Source: Faecalicoccus sp. (lineage in GTDB: Bacteria; Bacillota_I; Bacilli_A; Erysipelotrichales; Erysipelotrichaceae). Taken from it: 6,754 nucleotides of DNA. The position numbers and the translations under genes are program-made. Location of the stretch: contig JAGAWH010000225.1 of assembly GCA_017941505.1 (NCBI GenBank), forward strand, positions 1 to 6,754, in the 5' to 3' direction. Below, one piece after another: positions 1-6,237 of the stretch (positions within the stretch are counted from its first letter, which is position 1; each line of letters opens with the position of its first letter). The notes beneath the pieces are model-generated. The model was not told the DNA's origin. It searched no databases and saw only the letters and a program-made list of their open reading frames with translations.

Positions 1-84
1 GAGTTTTCGTGCGCTCTTTTGAACTGTCTTTGGTCTCATTATGAGCTTTCTTCGATGGTATTTACCTTCACGGTTAGTAGTTAA
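1..84 (+). CDS. possible 3' end of an unidentified + strand gene (partial)
   Basis: The frame beginning at base 1 is open for 27 codons and stops at TAA 82-84. The end of the peptide reads SSMVFTFTVSS. I do not recognise a family. The only support is that the frame runs in from the window edge and is followed by a + strand hairpin terminator at 137-162. A second + frame stops at 42-44, and minus-strand frames are also partly open here, so the coding strand is uncertain. If the element proposed for 1-225 is real, this would be the tail of its transposase, but no transposase motif is visible. Confidence 0.2.
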   Translation, partial: EFSCALLNCLWSHYELSSMVFTFTVSS

Positions 85-98
85 GATTACTGCAAGCC

Positions 99-133
99 AA
101 AAAATAAGGCATCAACACTTTTAGGTTGACGCC
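99..133 (-). terminator. hairpin terminator, minus strand
   Basis: On the minus strand a nine-pair stem with one G-T pair (GGCGTCAAC with GTTGATGCC, loop CTAAAAGT) is followed by TTATTTTTTGG. It would stop minus-strand transcripts running leftward. Confidence 0.5.
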
Positions 134-136
134 ATT

Positions 137-162
137 GGCTGTGAAATTCACAGCCTTTTTTT
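137..162 (+). terminator. hairpin terminator, plus strand
   Basis: GGCTGTG and CACAGCC pair around AAATT and are followed by seven T. This is a clear rho-independent terminator, oriented to end a + strand gene lying to the left. Confidence 0.75.
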
Positions 163-235
163 AAATACTTTTTTATCGTCCCAATAATATTTGTTGGAGG
201 AATCTGTTTGTATTTCAGGAATATCAATTCCCTAT

Positions 236-271
236 AAAAAACGAAAGTCTCTCTTTTTTCAGGGAGACCTT
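236..271 (-). terminator. terminator of the 49-residue small gene
   Basis: Just past the stop codon of the small minus-strand gene, AAGGTCTC pairs with GAGACTTT (one G-T pair) around a 12-base A-rich loop, followed by CGTTTTTT. On the + strand the same region also gives a hairpin followed by seven T, so it may work in both directions. Confidence 0.55.
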
Positions 272-274
272 TTT

Positions 275-424
275 TTAAGCCTGACGTTTATCTTCTGCTA
301 TCCAGACATGCCATTTTGGAGCTTTTGGCATTTCCGAACCGGTAACAAGAGATTTGATGACTCTTCTGTGTACAATGGCACAGCAAACAAGTAAAAGACA
401 TGTTCCACGTAATAGTTTTTTCAT
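275..424 (-). CDS. small 49-residue membrane-anchored or secreted protein, function unknown
   Basis: The ATG at 424-422 opens a 49-residue frame that ends at TAA 277-275. The peptide starts MKKLLRGTC, continues with a short hydrophobic run (LLLVCCAIV, about residues 10-18), then a basic stretch (HRR at 19-21), and ends in a hydrophilic, Trp-containing tail (WHVWIAEDKRQA). This is the layout of a single-pass membrane peptide or a short signal. The cysteines at 9, 14 and 15 do not form a good lipobox. Support for a real gene comes from the signals around it: AAGGAG at 438-433 with an 8-base gap to ATG, a promoter at 454-482, and a terminator just after the stop. I do not recognise the family, and no link to the antibiotic module is shown apart from proximity. 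The opposite strand also has open frames, but they lack such signals. Confidence 0.65.
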   Translation of the reverse strand: MKKLLRGTCLLLVCCAIVHRRVIKSLVTGSEMPKAPKWHVWIAEDKRQA

Positions 425-453
425 CTTTGTTTCTCCTTCATCCTTCTATGAGT

Positions 454-482
454 ATTGTATATAGACAGGTATTATTATTCAA
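454..482 (-). promoter_or_regulatory. sigma-A-type promoter for the 49-residue gene
   Basis: On the minus strand, TTGAAT (482-477) and TACAAT (459-454) are separated by exactly 17 bases. Transcription would start near 447, giving a leader of about 23 bases that carries the AAGGAG site. Confidence 0.6.
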
Positions 483-501
483 TTCATTTGGCTTATTCCA
501 T

Positions 502-525
502 AAAAAAACTGTCCGTAAAGGACAG
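502..525 (-). terminator. strong minus-strand terminator after the gene remnant
   Basis: CTGTCC pairs perfectly with GGACAG around a TTTAC loop and is followed by seven T on the minus strand. It lies 16 bases past the TAA (544-542) of the gene remnant, in the right position and orientation to be that gene's terminator. Confidence 0.75.
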
Positions 526-541
526 ACCTTTAACACATTCA

Positions 542-720
542 TTAATAATCAAAGACGGGGTCCCCATCCTTATAGGACTCGTAAAGTTCATTCCTTGTTT
601 ACGGGTTTTATCCTGCCGATTCTTATATCGCACAACTGTCACAATATAACGATTATTGTCGTAGAGTATAACGCCGTCAACACAATCATTCCTGACATTC
701 GAATAATACTGTGGTTTCTG
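542..720 (-). pseudogene. 5'-truncated, frameshifted remnant of an unidentified gene
   Basis: On the minus strand an open frame runs from 720 with a protein-like composition (for example DGVILYDNNRYIVTVV) but has no start codon. It is preceded at 723-721 by a TAA that lies in the bceR leader. Near 590 the plausible coding frame changes: after a stretch ending RKQG, the next frame reads NELYESYKDGDPVFDY and stops at TAA 544-542. A single missing base after CAAGG would join the two parts. A strong terminator follows the second frame's stop, whereas the first frame runs on through that hairpin to 493, which argues for the frameshift reading. The N-terminal part is absent because bceR begins at 749. 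I cannot name the family. The + strand frames across this interval have low-complexity, unlikely translations. Confidence 0.5.
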
Positions 721-727
721 TTAAAAT
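698..727 (+). promoter_or_regulatory. candidate promoter for bceRS
   Basis: An extended -10 element, TGTTAAAAT (719-727), lies 22 bases before the bceR start. The hexamer 18 bases upstream of TAAAAT is TTCGAA (698-703), a weak -35. The leader would be about 15 bases long and contain the GAGGTGAT ribosome binding site at 738-745. Confidence 0.35.
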
Positions 728-748
728 ACTTTTTGACGAGGTGATGAC

Positions 749-1420
749 ATGAAAATATTGATTATTGAAGATGACAGGACCCTTGCTCAAATATTATGTG
801 AGGAATTGAATCAATGGGGACATCAGACAGAAGAGATTCATGACTTCAATCAGGTCCTTGAAGAATTAAGAGCCTTTGATCCGCACCTAGTATTAATGGA
901 TATAACCCTTCCCTACTACAATGGGTATTATTGGACACAGAAGATTCGCCGGGAATCCAATGTTCCGATTATCTTTATCTCCTCTCATACAGAATCCATG
1001 GATATCGTCCAGGCTATGCAGTTTGGAGCGGATGACTATATCACAAAACCAATTGATATTACGGTAACCCGTGCCAAAATCCAGGCGATTTTACGAAGGA
1101 CCTACGACTATGTAATGGAAAGCGATAAATTAATCTATCATGATTTAAATTTGAATCTTTCCGCAGCTAAACTGTCCGGTCCTGATTTCACTTTGGATTT
1201 GACACGTACGGAGCTATTGATCCTGGAAAGCTTATTTTTAGCAAAGGGGGATATTGCCAAAAGAGAGAGTATGATCAATCATTGCTGGCAAAGTGAAGAT
1301 TTTATCGATGATAATACTTTGGCTGTTAATATGACCCGTTTACGAAAGAAATTAAACAGTGTGGGATACCCAAACCTCATTCAGACAAAGAAAGGAATTG
1401 GTTACTATCTCTATGAATAA
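749..1420 (+). CDS. bceR: BceR-type OmpR/PhoB-family response regulator
   Basis: This 223-residue cytoplasmic DNA-binding regulator has the usual family length. The receiver domain (about 1-115) shows the acidic pocket in IIEDD (E7, D8, D9), the phospho-accepting Asp51 in LVLMD, the hydroxyl position in IIFISS (Ser78/79), and Lys100 followed by Pro in YITKP. The winged-helix domain (about 127-223) has the family's LTRTELLIL, NTLAVNMTRLRKKL and KKGIGYYL stretches. GAGGTGAT five bases or fewer before ATG 749 fixes the start. The gene overlaps bceS by eight bases (1413-1420), so the two should be translated together. Pairing with an intramembrane-sensing kinase and a BceAB transporter marks it as a Bce-type regulator. 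By family knowledge it is phosphorylated by BceS and activates the transporter promoter; here the likely target is the gap at 2316-2404. Confidence 0.96.
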   Translation: MKILIIEDDRTLAQILCEELNQWGHQTEEIHDFNQVLEELRAFDPHLVLMDITLPYYNGYYWTQKIRRESNVPIIFISSHTESMDIVQAMQFGADDYITKPIDITVTRAKIQAILRRTYDYVMESDKLIYHDLNLNLSAAKLSGPDFTLDLTRTELLILESLFLAKGDIAKRESMINHCWQSEDFIDDNTLAVNMTRLRKKLNSVGYPNLIQTKKGIGYYLYE

Positions 1421-2315
1421 ACTTAAATCCTTTCTGATCAGTGAATATAAGGTCTTTTTCTGTCTGGTATTTTCGATCCTTGTCTATGGAAGTATCTTCG
1501 TATTAAGAAACCTGGATATGGAGTATTTCCTGTTAGGACTCAAGATCCTTATCTTTGGATGGATTGTCTACATGATGATTCAATGGTTTAACTATCAGAA
1601 ACAAATCTCATTAAAAGAAGAGCTGGAAAAGGTAAAACGTGAGAATCACCGTCTGGAAAGCCAAATCATAGAAGACCGAAAAGATCTGGAAGAATATTTC
1701 TTATTGTGGGTACATCAAATTAAGACTCCCATTACTGTATCCAAATTACTTCTCGAAAAAGAGGATACACCTTCATCTAAAAAGTTAAAGGAACAGATGT
1801 TCTATATTGAAGAGTATACAAATATGGCCATCGATTATCTGAAATTAAAAGACCGACAGGCGGATATGGATATTACCCTGGTAGACCTGGATGCCATCAT
1901 TAAAAACCTTCTGAAAAAGTGTTCGATGCTGTTTATTGAGAAGCATCTTTCTTTGGAATATGAGCCGGTGAAAACTCAGGTTGTCAGCGATACAAAATGG
2001 TTATCCATCCTGATTGAACAGATTCTGTCCAATGCCGTTAAATATACAGAGCATGGGAAAATCCGTATTTGGTTTGAGAATGATACCTTAATGATTCGGG
2101 ATACCGGAATCGGGATCCGTTTTGAGGATATCCCGAAAATCTTTGACAGAGGTTATTCCGGTTTTAATGGCAGAGTGAATGAAAAGTCCAGTGGCTTGGG
2201 CTTATATCTTGTTAAAAACATAGCAGAACTTTTGAATATTGAGGTAACTGTTTCTTCGGCGTTAAATCAGGGCAGTACCTTCTCTGTTCATTTCAACAAT
2301 CTTTCAAAATTGTAA
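1413..2315 (+). CDS. bceS: BceS-type intramembrane-sensing histidine kinase
   Basis: This 300-residue membrane kinase has two transmembrane helices (about 13-31 and 38-58) separated by only a few residues (RNLDMEY). It therefore has no extracellular sensor domain, the defining feature of BceS-like kinases, which sense through their ABC transporter. A charged linker (about 60-95) leads to the H-box WVHQIKTPITV with His101. The ATPase domain shows the N-box around Asn207 (ILSNAVKYT), DTGIGI at 230-235, the F-box-like IFDRGYSG and SSGLGLYLV (259-267). ATG 1413 is chosen over an upstream in-frame ATG at 1359 because it overlaps the bceR stop in the standard ATGAATAA manner and removes an extension that merely recodes bceR. 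No good Shine-Dalgarno site is close to it, which fits translational coupling. Confidence 0.96.
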   Translation: MNKLKSFLISEYKVFFCLVFSILVYGSIFVLRNLDMEYFLLGLKILIFGWIVYMMIQWFNYQKQISLKEELEKVKRENHRLESQIIEDRKDLEEYFLLWVHQIKTPITVSKLLLEKEDTPSSKKLKEQMFYIEEYTNMAIDYLKLKDRQADMDITLVDLDAIIKNLLKKCSMLFIEKHLSLEYEPVKTQVVSDTKWLSILIEQILSNAVKYTEHGKIRIWFENDTLMIRDTGIGIRFEDIPKIFDRGYSGFNGRVNEKSSGLGLYLVKNIAELLNIEVTVSSALNQGSTFSVHFNNLSKL

Positions 2316-2325
2316 GATTACAGCC

Positions 2326-2343
2326 TCGAATTGTCATATTCGA
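2326..2343. promoter_or_regulatory. perfect inverted repeat upstream of bceA, candidate BceR operator
   Basis: TCGAAT and ATTCGA form a perfect 6-bp inverted repeat with a 6-base spacer (TGTCAT), 11 bases after the bceS stop and 62 bases before bceA. A good -10 hexamer, TACAAT, follows at 2370-2375 with no convincing -35, which is common for activator-dependent promoters. In Bce systems the regulator binds just upstream of the transporter genes. The repeat does not match the published BceR consensus as I know it (TNACA-N4-TGTAA), so assignment to BceR rests on position. Confidence 0.35.
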
Positions 2344-2404
2344 TAAATGCGGGAAAATCCCTCCATCGATACAATAGGACCATAAGCCAAAGGAGGTATC
2401 AAAT

Positions 2405-3163
2405 ATGGCAATCTTAGAATTGAAAAATATCAAGAAGACATATAAGACAAAGAATGTTACAACCGAAGCTTTAAAGGGTGTGAATTTCTCTGTTGAAAAA
2501 GGAGAATTTATCTCCATCATGGGAGAATCCGGTGCCGGTAAGACAACGCTGCTAAATATTATCGCAACGCTGGATAAAGCAACCTCCGGTACGATTTATC
2601 TGAACGGAAGGGATATTTCCGGATTAAAGGACAGCGAAATATCTCAATTTCGCAGAGAACAGTTAGGCTTTGTGTTCCAGGATTTCAACCTTTTGGATCA
2701 ATTCAATAACCGTGACAATATTTATTTACCGCTGGTTTTATCCAATATGGATCCATCGCTGATGAAAGAGCGGTTAGACCCATTAAAGACCGTTCTGGGT
2801 ATTTCCGATTTACTGGATAAATACCCTTATGAGATATCCGGCGGTCAGAAACAGCGGATTGCGATTGCGAGGGCCATCATTACAAAGCCATCCTTATTGT
2901 TGGCAGATGAGCCTACGGGTGCTTTGGATTCCGCATCTTCAGAAATGATCCTGAATCTGTTCCATACGGTAAACCAAACCGGACAGACAGTATTAATGGT
3001 TACCCATTCCCTTCGGGCTGCTTCCTATGCTAAAAGAGTGTTATTTATTAAAGATGGTATCGTTTATCACGAAATCTACCGGGGGGAAAAGGAAAATCAA
3101 GCCCAATTTATGGAGCGAATCAATCAGGCTCAATTCTTGTTGAATCGAGGTAAAGCGCTATGA
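2405..3163 (+). CDS. bceA: BceA-type ABC transporter ATPase
   Basis: This 252-residue cytoplasmic ATPase of the MacB/LolD/BceA group would power the permease encoded next. All motifs are intact: Walker A GESGAGKT (40-47), Q-loop Gln92 in FVFQDFNLL, signature ISGGQKQR (144-151), Walker B LLLADEP (164-170) with the catalytic Glu169, D-loop ALD, and the switch His201 in VTHS. The C-terminal extension past about 225 (rich in Gln and Glu) is typical in length for BceA. An optimal AAAGGAGG at 2389-2396, eight bases before ATG 2405, predicts strong translation and fits a separately induced transcript. The stop overlaps the bceB start (ATGA, 3160-3163). In the Bce model the complex frees cell-wall lipid targets from bound peptide antibiotics and reports activity to BceS. 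The actual drug cannot be read from the sequence. Confidence 0.96.
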   Translation: MAILELKNIKKTYKTKNVTTEALKGVNFSVEKGEFISIMGESGAGKTTLLNIIATLDKATSGTIYLNGRDISGLKDSEISQFRREQLGFVFQDFNLLDQFNNRDNIYLPLVLSNMDPSLMKERLDPLKTVLGISDLLDKYPYEISGGQKQRIAIARAIITKPSLLLADEPTGALDSASSEMILNLFHTVNQTGQTVLMVTHSLRAASYAKRVLFIKDGIVYHEIYRGEKENQAQFMERINQAQFLLNRGKAL

Positions 3164-5118
3164 CATTCTCCATGGCTGCCAAATTCGCGTTTCAAAATCT
3201 GAAGGCCAACCGTTCCTTAGAAATTCCTTTTGTATGTTCCGCTTCGATGATGTTTGGCTTATTCAATATAATGTCAACTTTGTTGGGAAATCATTATGTA
3301 CAGACCAGGCATACTACTCTTCCGATGATCATTGCGTTTGGAGCTTTTCTGGTTGGAATATTTACGGTTATCTTTGTCATTTATACAACTGATTTTCTTT
3401 TAAAAAGAAGAAATAAAGAATTTGCCTTATACGGTATTCTGGGATTGGAAAAGAAGCATATTCGAAAAATCATCAGTATTGAATTTCTGGTGTTATTTCT
3501 GATGATCTTAATGCTTTCCATCACGGGAGGATATCTTTTCGGACAGTTGACCTTTTTAGGGCTAAACCGCTTAATGCAGGATGTATCCGGTGGATTGATG
3601 GATTATGGTTTCAGCCTTCCGGCAATGTTTCTGGCAATATTGTTAGGAATGGGTTTATATCTCTATGCGATCTTAAGAAGCAGTTTCCGGATTTATTTAT
3701 CTACACCGGTTTCCTTGTTGTCAAAGCAGCACAGCGGTGAAGGAGAACCGAAATCCCGATATATATTATTGGCGGCGGGGATGGTTTCCATGGCTGCCGG
3801 ATATTATATCGCCTGGACTACAACGGGTATTCTTTCTTCTCTTCTCTATTTTTTCTTAGCTGCTTTATTGGTGATATTGGGAACTTATTTGTTGTATGTA
3901 ACGTTCTCTGTGGTTTATTTAAAGTTTAGAAAGAAACAGAAAAGTTATTATAAACCTCTGAAATTTCTGGAAATCAGCGGCTTATTGTATCGGTTAAAAA
4001 GCAATGCGGTATCGCTTGCGAGCATTTCAATCTTAAGTACAGGCGTAATCCTGACTTTATCCGCAACCGCAGCGATCTATGCCAATATCCAGTCCGTTGC
4101 ACAAAATTCCCTGCCTCGTGAATACCGGATGGAAAATCCTGTTTCTTTAAATGAAAACAATGTCCAAGACATAACCGAAGAAACAGAAAAAAATGTTTTA
4201 TCAACAGTGGAGGATCCTTCCCAAATCATCAACCTGTTTACCGGCTATGAAATGTCAACGACCATTGCCCGCAAAGGGGATGAATTTGTTTCGTATGCAT
4301 ATGGGGATGAAACCATGCCTAACTTTGCATTGTTCTATGATTTGGACAGCTACAACAAAAGAACCGGAAAAAATATGCAATTAGAAAACAATGAGATTCT
4401 GGTATGTTCGAATCAAACCGGTATGGTTAATATGGATACCCTCAAAATCGGTGAACGAACTTTTTCCGTCACAAAGATCGAGAATATCGTTCCATCCAAT
4501 TATGCGGTAGAAGTGTATTGTATCATTGTGAAGGATTTTGAAACCCTGCAGTATTTCTCCGAGATATTACCGGCATTAAATACTCAAACCAATGAAATGG
4601 AACCGGCATCGATCTACTGTACGGCAGATTGGGATATCGTAAATATCGATGTGGATCAATATGACGCTGAAATAAAAAACAATGAATACTCTATTCAAAG
4701 TAAATCGGAATATCTAAACAATATCTATGAATTGAATGGAGGTTTCCTTTTCTTAGGGATCGTTATTGGAATTATCTTCTTAATCGGAACCATCTTAATT
4801 ACCTACTACAAACAGATCAGTGAAGGCTTTGAGGACCGGGAAAAATATCAGACGATGAAAAAAGTGGGTTTATCGGATGAAATAATCAAAAAGAGCAGTT
4901 CTTCCCAAATTGGATGGATGTTCTATGGACCATTGGCCGTAGCGACGATTCATTGTCTGGGGGCTTCTAAAATTATTTACCAGCTGTTAGGTTTATTTGC
5001 GATACGGAGTTTTTCACAATATGCAGCTTTCTTATTTTCAATCCTGGGTATTTTCTTTATTGTGTATTTCTTGATTTTCAAGCTTACTTCAAGAGCTTAT
5101 TACAGAATTGTATCCTAA
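3160..5118 (+). CDS. bceB: BceB-type ABC transporter permease (FtsX-like)
   Basis: This 652-residue membrane permease is close to the usual BceB length. Hydrophobic segments give ten helices at about 23-43, 55-79, 104-130, 150-172, 201-219, 225-254, 284-308, 527-550, 585-611 and 619-641. A hydrophilic domain of about 218 residues lies between helices 7 and 8, where BceB proteins carry their extracellular sensing and substrate domain. The cytoplasmic stretch after helix 2 (LKRRNKEFALYGILGLEKKHI) matches the FtsX/MacB coupling region, and a second such region follows helix 8 (EKYQTMKKVGLSDEIIKK). The ATG overlaps the bceA stop, and GAGG at 3147-3150 serves as ribosome binding site. By family knowledge it binds BceA, contacts BceS, and determines which peptide antibiotic is recognised. 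Three cysteines (416, 454, 487) lie in the extracellular domain. A strong terminator follows at 5123. Confidence 0.95.
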   Translation: MTFSMAAKFAFQNLKANRSLEIPFVCSASMMFGLFNIMSTLLGNHYVQTRHTTLPMIIAFGAFLVGIFTVIFVIYTTDFLLKRRNKEFALYGILGLEKKHIRKIISIEFLVLFLMILMLSITGGYLFGQLTFLGLNRLMQDVSGGLMDYGFSLPAMFLAILLGMGLYLYAILRSSFRIYLSTPVSLLSKQHSGEGEPKSRYILLAAGMVSMAAGYYIAWTTTGILSSLLYFFLAALLVILGTYLLYVTFSVVYLKFRKKQKSYYKPLKFLEISGLLYRLKSNAVSLASISILSTGVILTLSATAAIYANIQSVAQNSLPREYRMENPVSLNENNVQDITEETEKNVLSTVEDPSQIINLFTGYEMSTTIARKGDEFVSYAYGDETMPNFALFYDLDSYNKRTGKNMQLENNEILVCSNQTGMVNMDTLKIGERTFSVTKIENIVPSNYAVEVYCIIVKDFETLQYFSEILPALNTQTNEMEPASIYCTADWDIVNIDVDQYDAEIKNNEYSIQSKSEYLNNIYELNGGFLFLGIVIGIIFLIGTILITYYKQISEGFEDREKYQTMKKVGLSDEIIKKSSSSQIGWMFYGPLAVATIHCLGASKIIYQLLGLFAIRSFSQYAAFLFSILGIFFIVYFLIFKLTSRAYYRIVS

Positions 5119-5122
5119 AAGC

Positions 5123-5151
5123 AGTACCGGAAAATCCGGTACTTTTACTTT
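5123..5151 (+). terminator. terminator of the bceAB transcript
   Basis: AGTACCGGA and TCCGGTACT form a perfect nine-pair stem around AAA, followed by TTTACTTTG. It begins four bases after the bceB stop codon. Confidence 0.85.
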
Positions 5152-5156
5152 GTCAT

Positions 5157-5179
5157 AAAAAAAGCCCTGAACGGGCTTT
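5157..5179 (-). terminator. terminator of the three-PepSY gene
   Basis: On the minus strand AAAGCCC and GGGCTTT pair around GTTCA and are followed by TTTT. It lies 21 bases past the stop of the PepSY gene and sits back to back with the bceAB terminator, cleanly separating the convergent transcripts. Confidence 0.8.
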
Positions 5180-5200
5180 ATCTAAACATTCAATTTTAAA

Positions 5201-6015
5201 TTAGTCATCGTATACAGAATCAGTGCTTCTTTCTAAGATAGCTCCGCTATTGGCATCGATTTCGTATTCATATTCGGTTTCACCCTGGATGAATTCTACT
5301 TTAATCTTTTCAATACCATCGTCGAGTTCCTGTTTAACCTTCTTGAAAGTTACATCATTTACTGCAAAGCCGGCATCCTTAACGGCAATTTCTTTTGCCT
5401 GGTCTTTGGATACAGCTGACTTAGAAGTTGATGTATCTACATTTTCAAGATCGAAGTCTTTAGAAAGGATCTTTCCGGTATTGGCATCAATATCATAGTC
5501 ATATTCCTTATTGCCAACCATGAATTCTACTTCGTAGATTTCAGCGCCATCATCGTGATCTAAATGTACATACAGGTATGTCGTATCTTTTTCTTTAACG
5601 CCGGCATCCTTTAATGCAGTTTTGATCGCATCATCTTTTGTAATGGCTCCCTTATTTGTGGTTGCGGCATTGTTTCCTTCAATATCAAAGTCTTTAGAAA
5701 GATATCACCGGTCTTTGCATCAATATCATAGTCATACTCTTCATTTCCAACCATGAATTCTACATCGTAGATAATTCTGCCATCTTCCGTATCCAGATGA
5801 ACAAGGGAGTAGGATGTATCTTTTTCCTTTACACCGGCATCCTTTAATGCGATTTCCAGAGCCTTGTCTTCACCGATATATTCATCTACATTGATATTGC
5901 CGGTCAACTGTGCAGCAGGTCCGGCCTGATGCATTACCTGCGACTGTAAAGCCTGGTTTCCGGCAGTACCTAATAAGCAGGAACCGATTAAAGCGATTTT
6001 AATAATTGAGAACAT
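5201..6015 (-). pseudogene. exported three-repeat PepSY protein gene, split by a one-base deletion
   Basis: The start at 6015 has AGGAGG seven bases upstream; an in-frame ATG at 6036 would place that site inside the gene and is rejected. The N-terminus (MFSIIKIALIGSCLLG) is a short signal sequence with a possible lipobox ending at Cys13. The first frame holds one PepSY repeat (about 47-106: DKALEIALKDAGV, then EYDYDIDAKTG), shifts near 5701, and stops at 5613-5611. After the shift, the original frame continues through two more repeats to TAA 5203-5201. The deletion is visible at DNA level: here GAAAGATATCACCGG, in the sister repeat GAAAGGATCTTTCCGG. The shared block CCAACCATGAATTC recurs after 233 bases, one short of 78 codons. 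Restored, the protein has 271 residues and an acidic end (DSVYDD). PepSY domains are generally seen in secreted protease propeptides and cell-surface proteins; no catalytic domain is present. The deletion may be real or a sequencing error. Confidence 0.85.
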
Positions 6016-6082
6016 AATATTTCCTCCTAAGATCATTTTGCTCTTTTATTTCCTTTTACGTTTTCATCCAAACAAAACAACC

Positions 6083-6143
6083 ATCACAATAATGTCACAC
6101 TCTAAGCGGTTTTCCGTAATTTTATTATACGGTATATTGTGAT
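6083..6143 (-). promoter_or_regulatory. candidate promoter and repeat-rich control region of the PepSY gene
   Basis: A perfect minus-strand -10, TATAAT (6129-6124), lies about 110 bases before the PepSY start, with no good -35. CCGTA (6114-6118) and TACGG (6128-6132) form an inverted repeat over the -10. Outside that, ATCACAATA (6083-6091) and TATTGTGAT (6135-6143) form a nine-base inverted repeat around the promoter. Two TCACA copies (6084-6088 and 6095-6099) are 11 bp apart, a spacing typical of OmpR-family binding sites. The regulator is unknown. Confidence 0.4.
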
Positions 6144-6185
6144 ATTTCCATTAAAATGTCCCAAATTGTTCATTCTAAGACCATT

Positions 6186-6214
6186 TTAACAAGAAAGCCG
6201 CTTTGAAGCGGCTT
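6186..6214 (-). terminator. terminator of the truncated PepSY gene
   Basis: On the minus strand AAGCCGC and GCGGCTT pair perfectly around TTCAAA, followed by TCTTGTT. It lies 24 bases past the stop codon. The T-run is poor, so termination may be moderate. Confidence 0.6.
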
Positions 6215-6237
6215 GTCTGCATATATTCACTTTTTAT

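Larger units (their letters stand above)
1..225 (+). mobile_element. possible right-hand end of an insertion sequence (partial)
   Basis: This stretch holds an open frame ending at 84, a pair of convergent hairpins (99-133 and 137-162), about 55 bases with no gene, and then GGAATATC at 218-225. That octamer is the reverse complement of GATATTCC at 6468-6475, which sits where homology to a PepSY gene breaks off beside a probable transposase. Opposite octamers at the two ends would fit the right end of one copy and the left end of another copy of one element. Eight bases is short, and the sequence inside the octamers does not clearly match, so the call is tentative. Confidence 0.25.

Noticed and set aside
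89..283. minus-strand open stretch of about 65 codons with no ATG
   Set aside because: It reads through hairpins and T/A runs that serve as terminators, has no start codon or ribosome binding site, and is the sort of open stretch AT-rich DNA gives by chance.
191..394. + strand open frame starting at a TTG
   Set aside because: It lies opposite the small minus-strand gene and crosses its terminator hairpin; the translation is Phe-rich and unlike a protein.
400..744. + strand open frame of 114 codons before bceR
   Set aside because: It is antisense to the 49-residue gene's start region, a perfect minus-strand terminator and the gene remnant. Its translation is low-complexity, and it has no ribosome binding site.
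1359..1412. upstream in-frame ATG extending bceS by 18 residues
   Set aside because: The extension lies wholly inside bceR and adds hydrophilic residues not seen in BceS-type kinases; ATG 1413 overlaps the bceR stop in the usual way.
2293..2520. minus-strand open frame across the bceS-bceA gap
   Set aside because: It is antisense to the first part of bceA and the bceA ribosome binding site; the translation has no recognisable features.
3974..4384. minus- and plus-strand frames inside bceB
   Set aside because: They are shadow frames of a clearly coding gene and lack their own ribosome binding sites.
5223..5498. + strand frame opposite the PepSY repeats
   Set aside because: It is a Ser/Phe-rich antisense shadow of Asp/Glu/Lys-rich coding sequence.
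639..6142. octamer TCACAATA upstream of bceR (639-646) and around the PepSY promoter (6084-6091, reverse at 6135-6142) as a shared operator
   Set aside because: The same octamer also occurs inside the bceB coding sequence (5014-5021), so its presence upstream of both genes is not specific enough.
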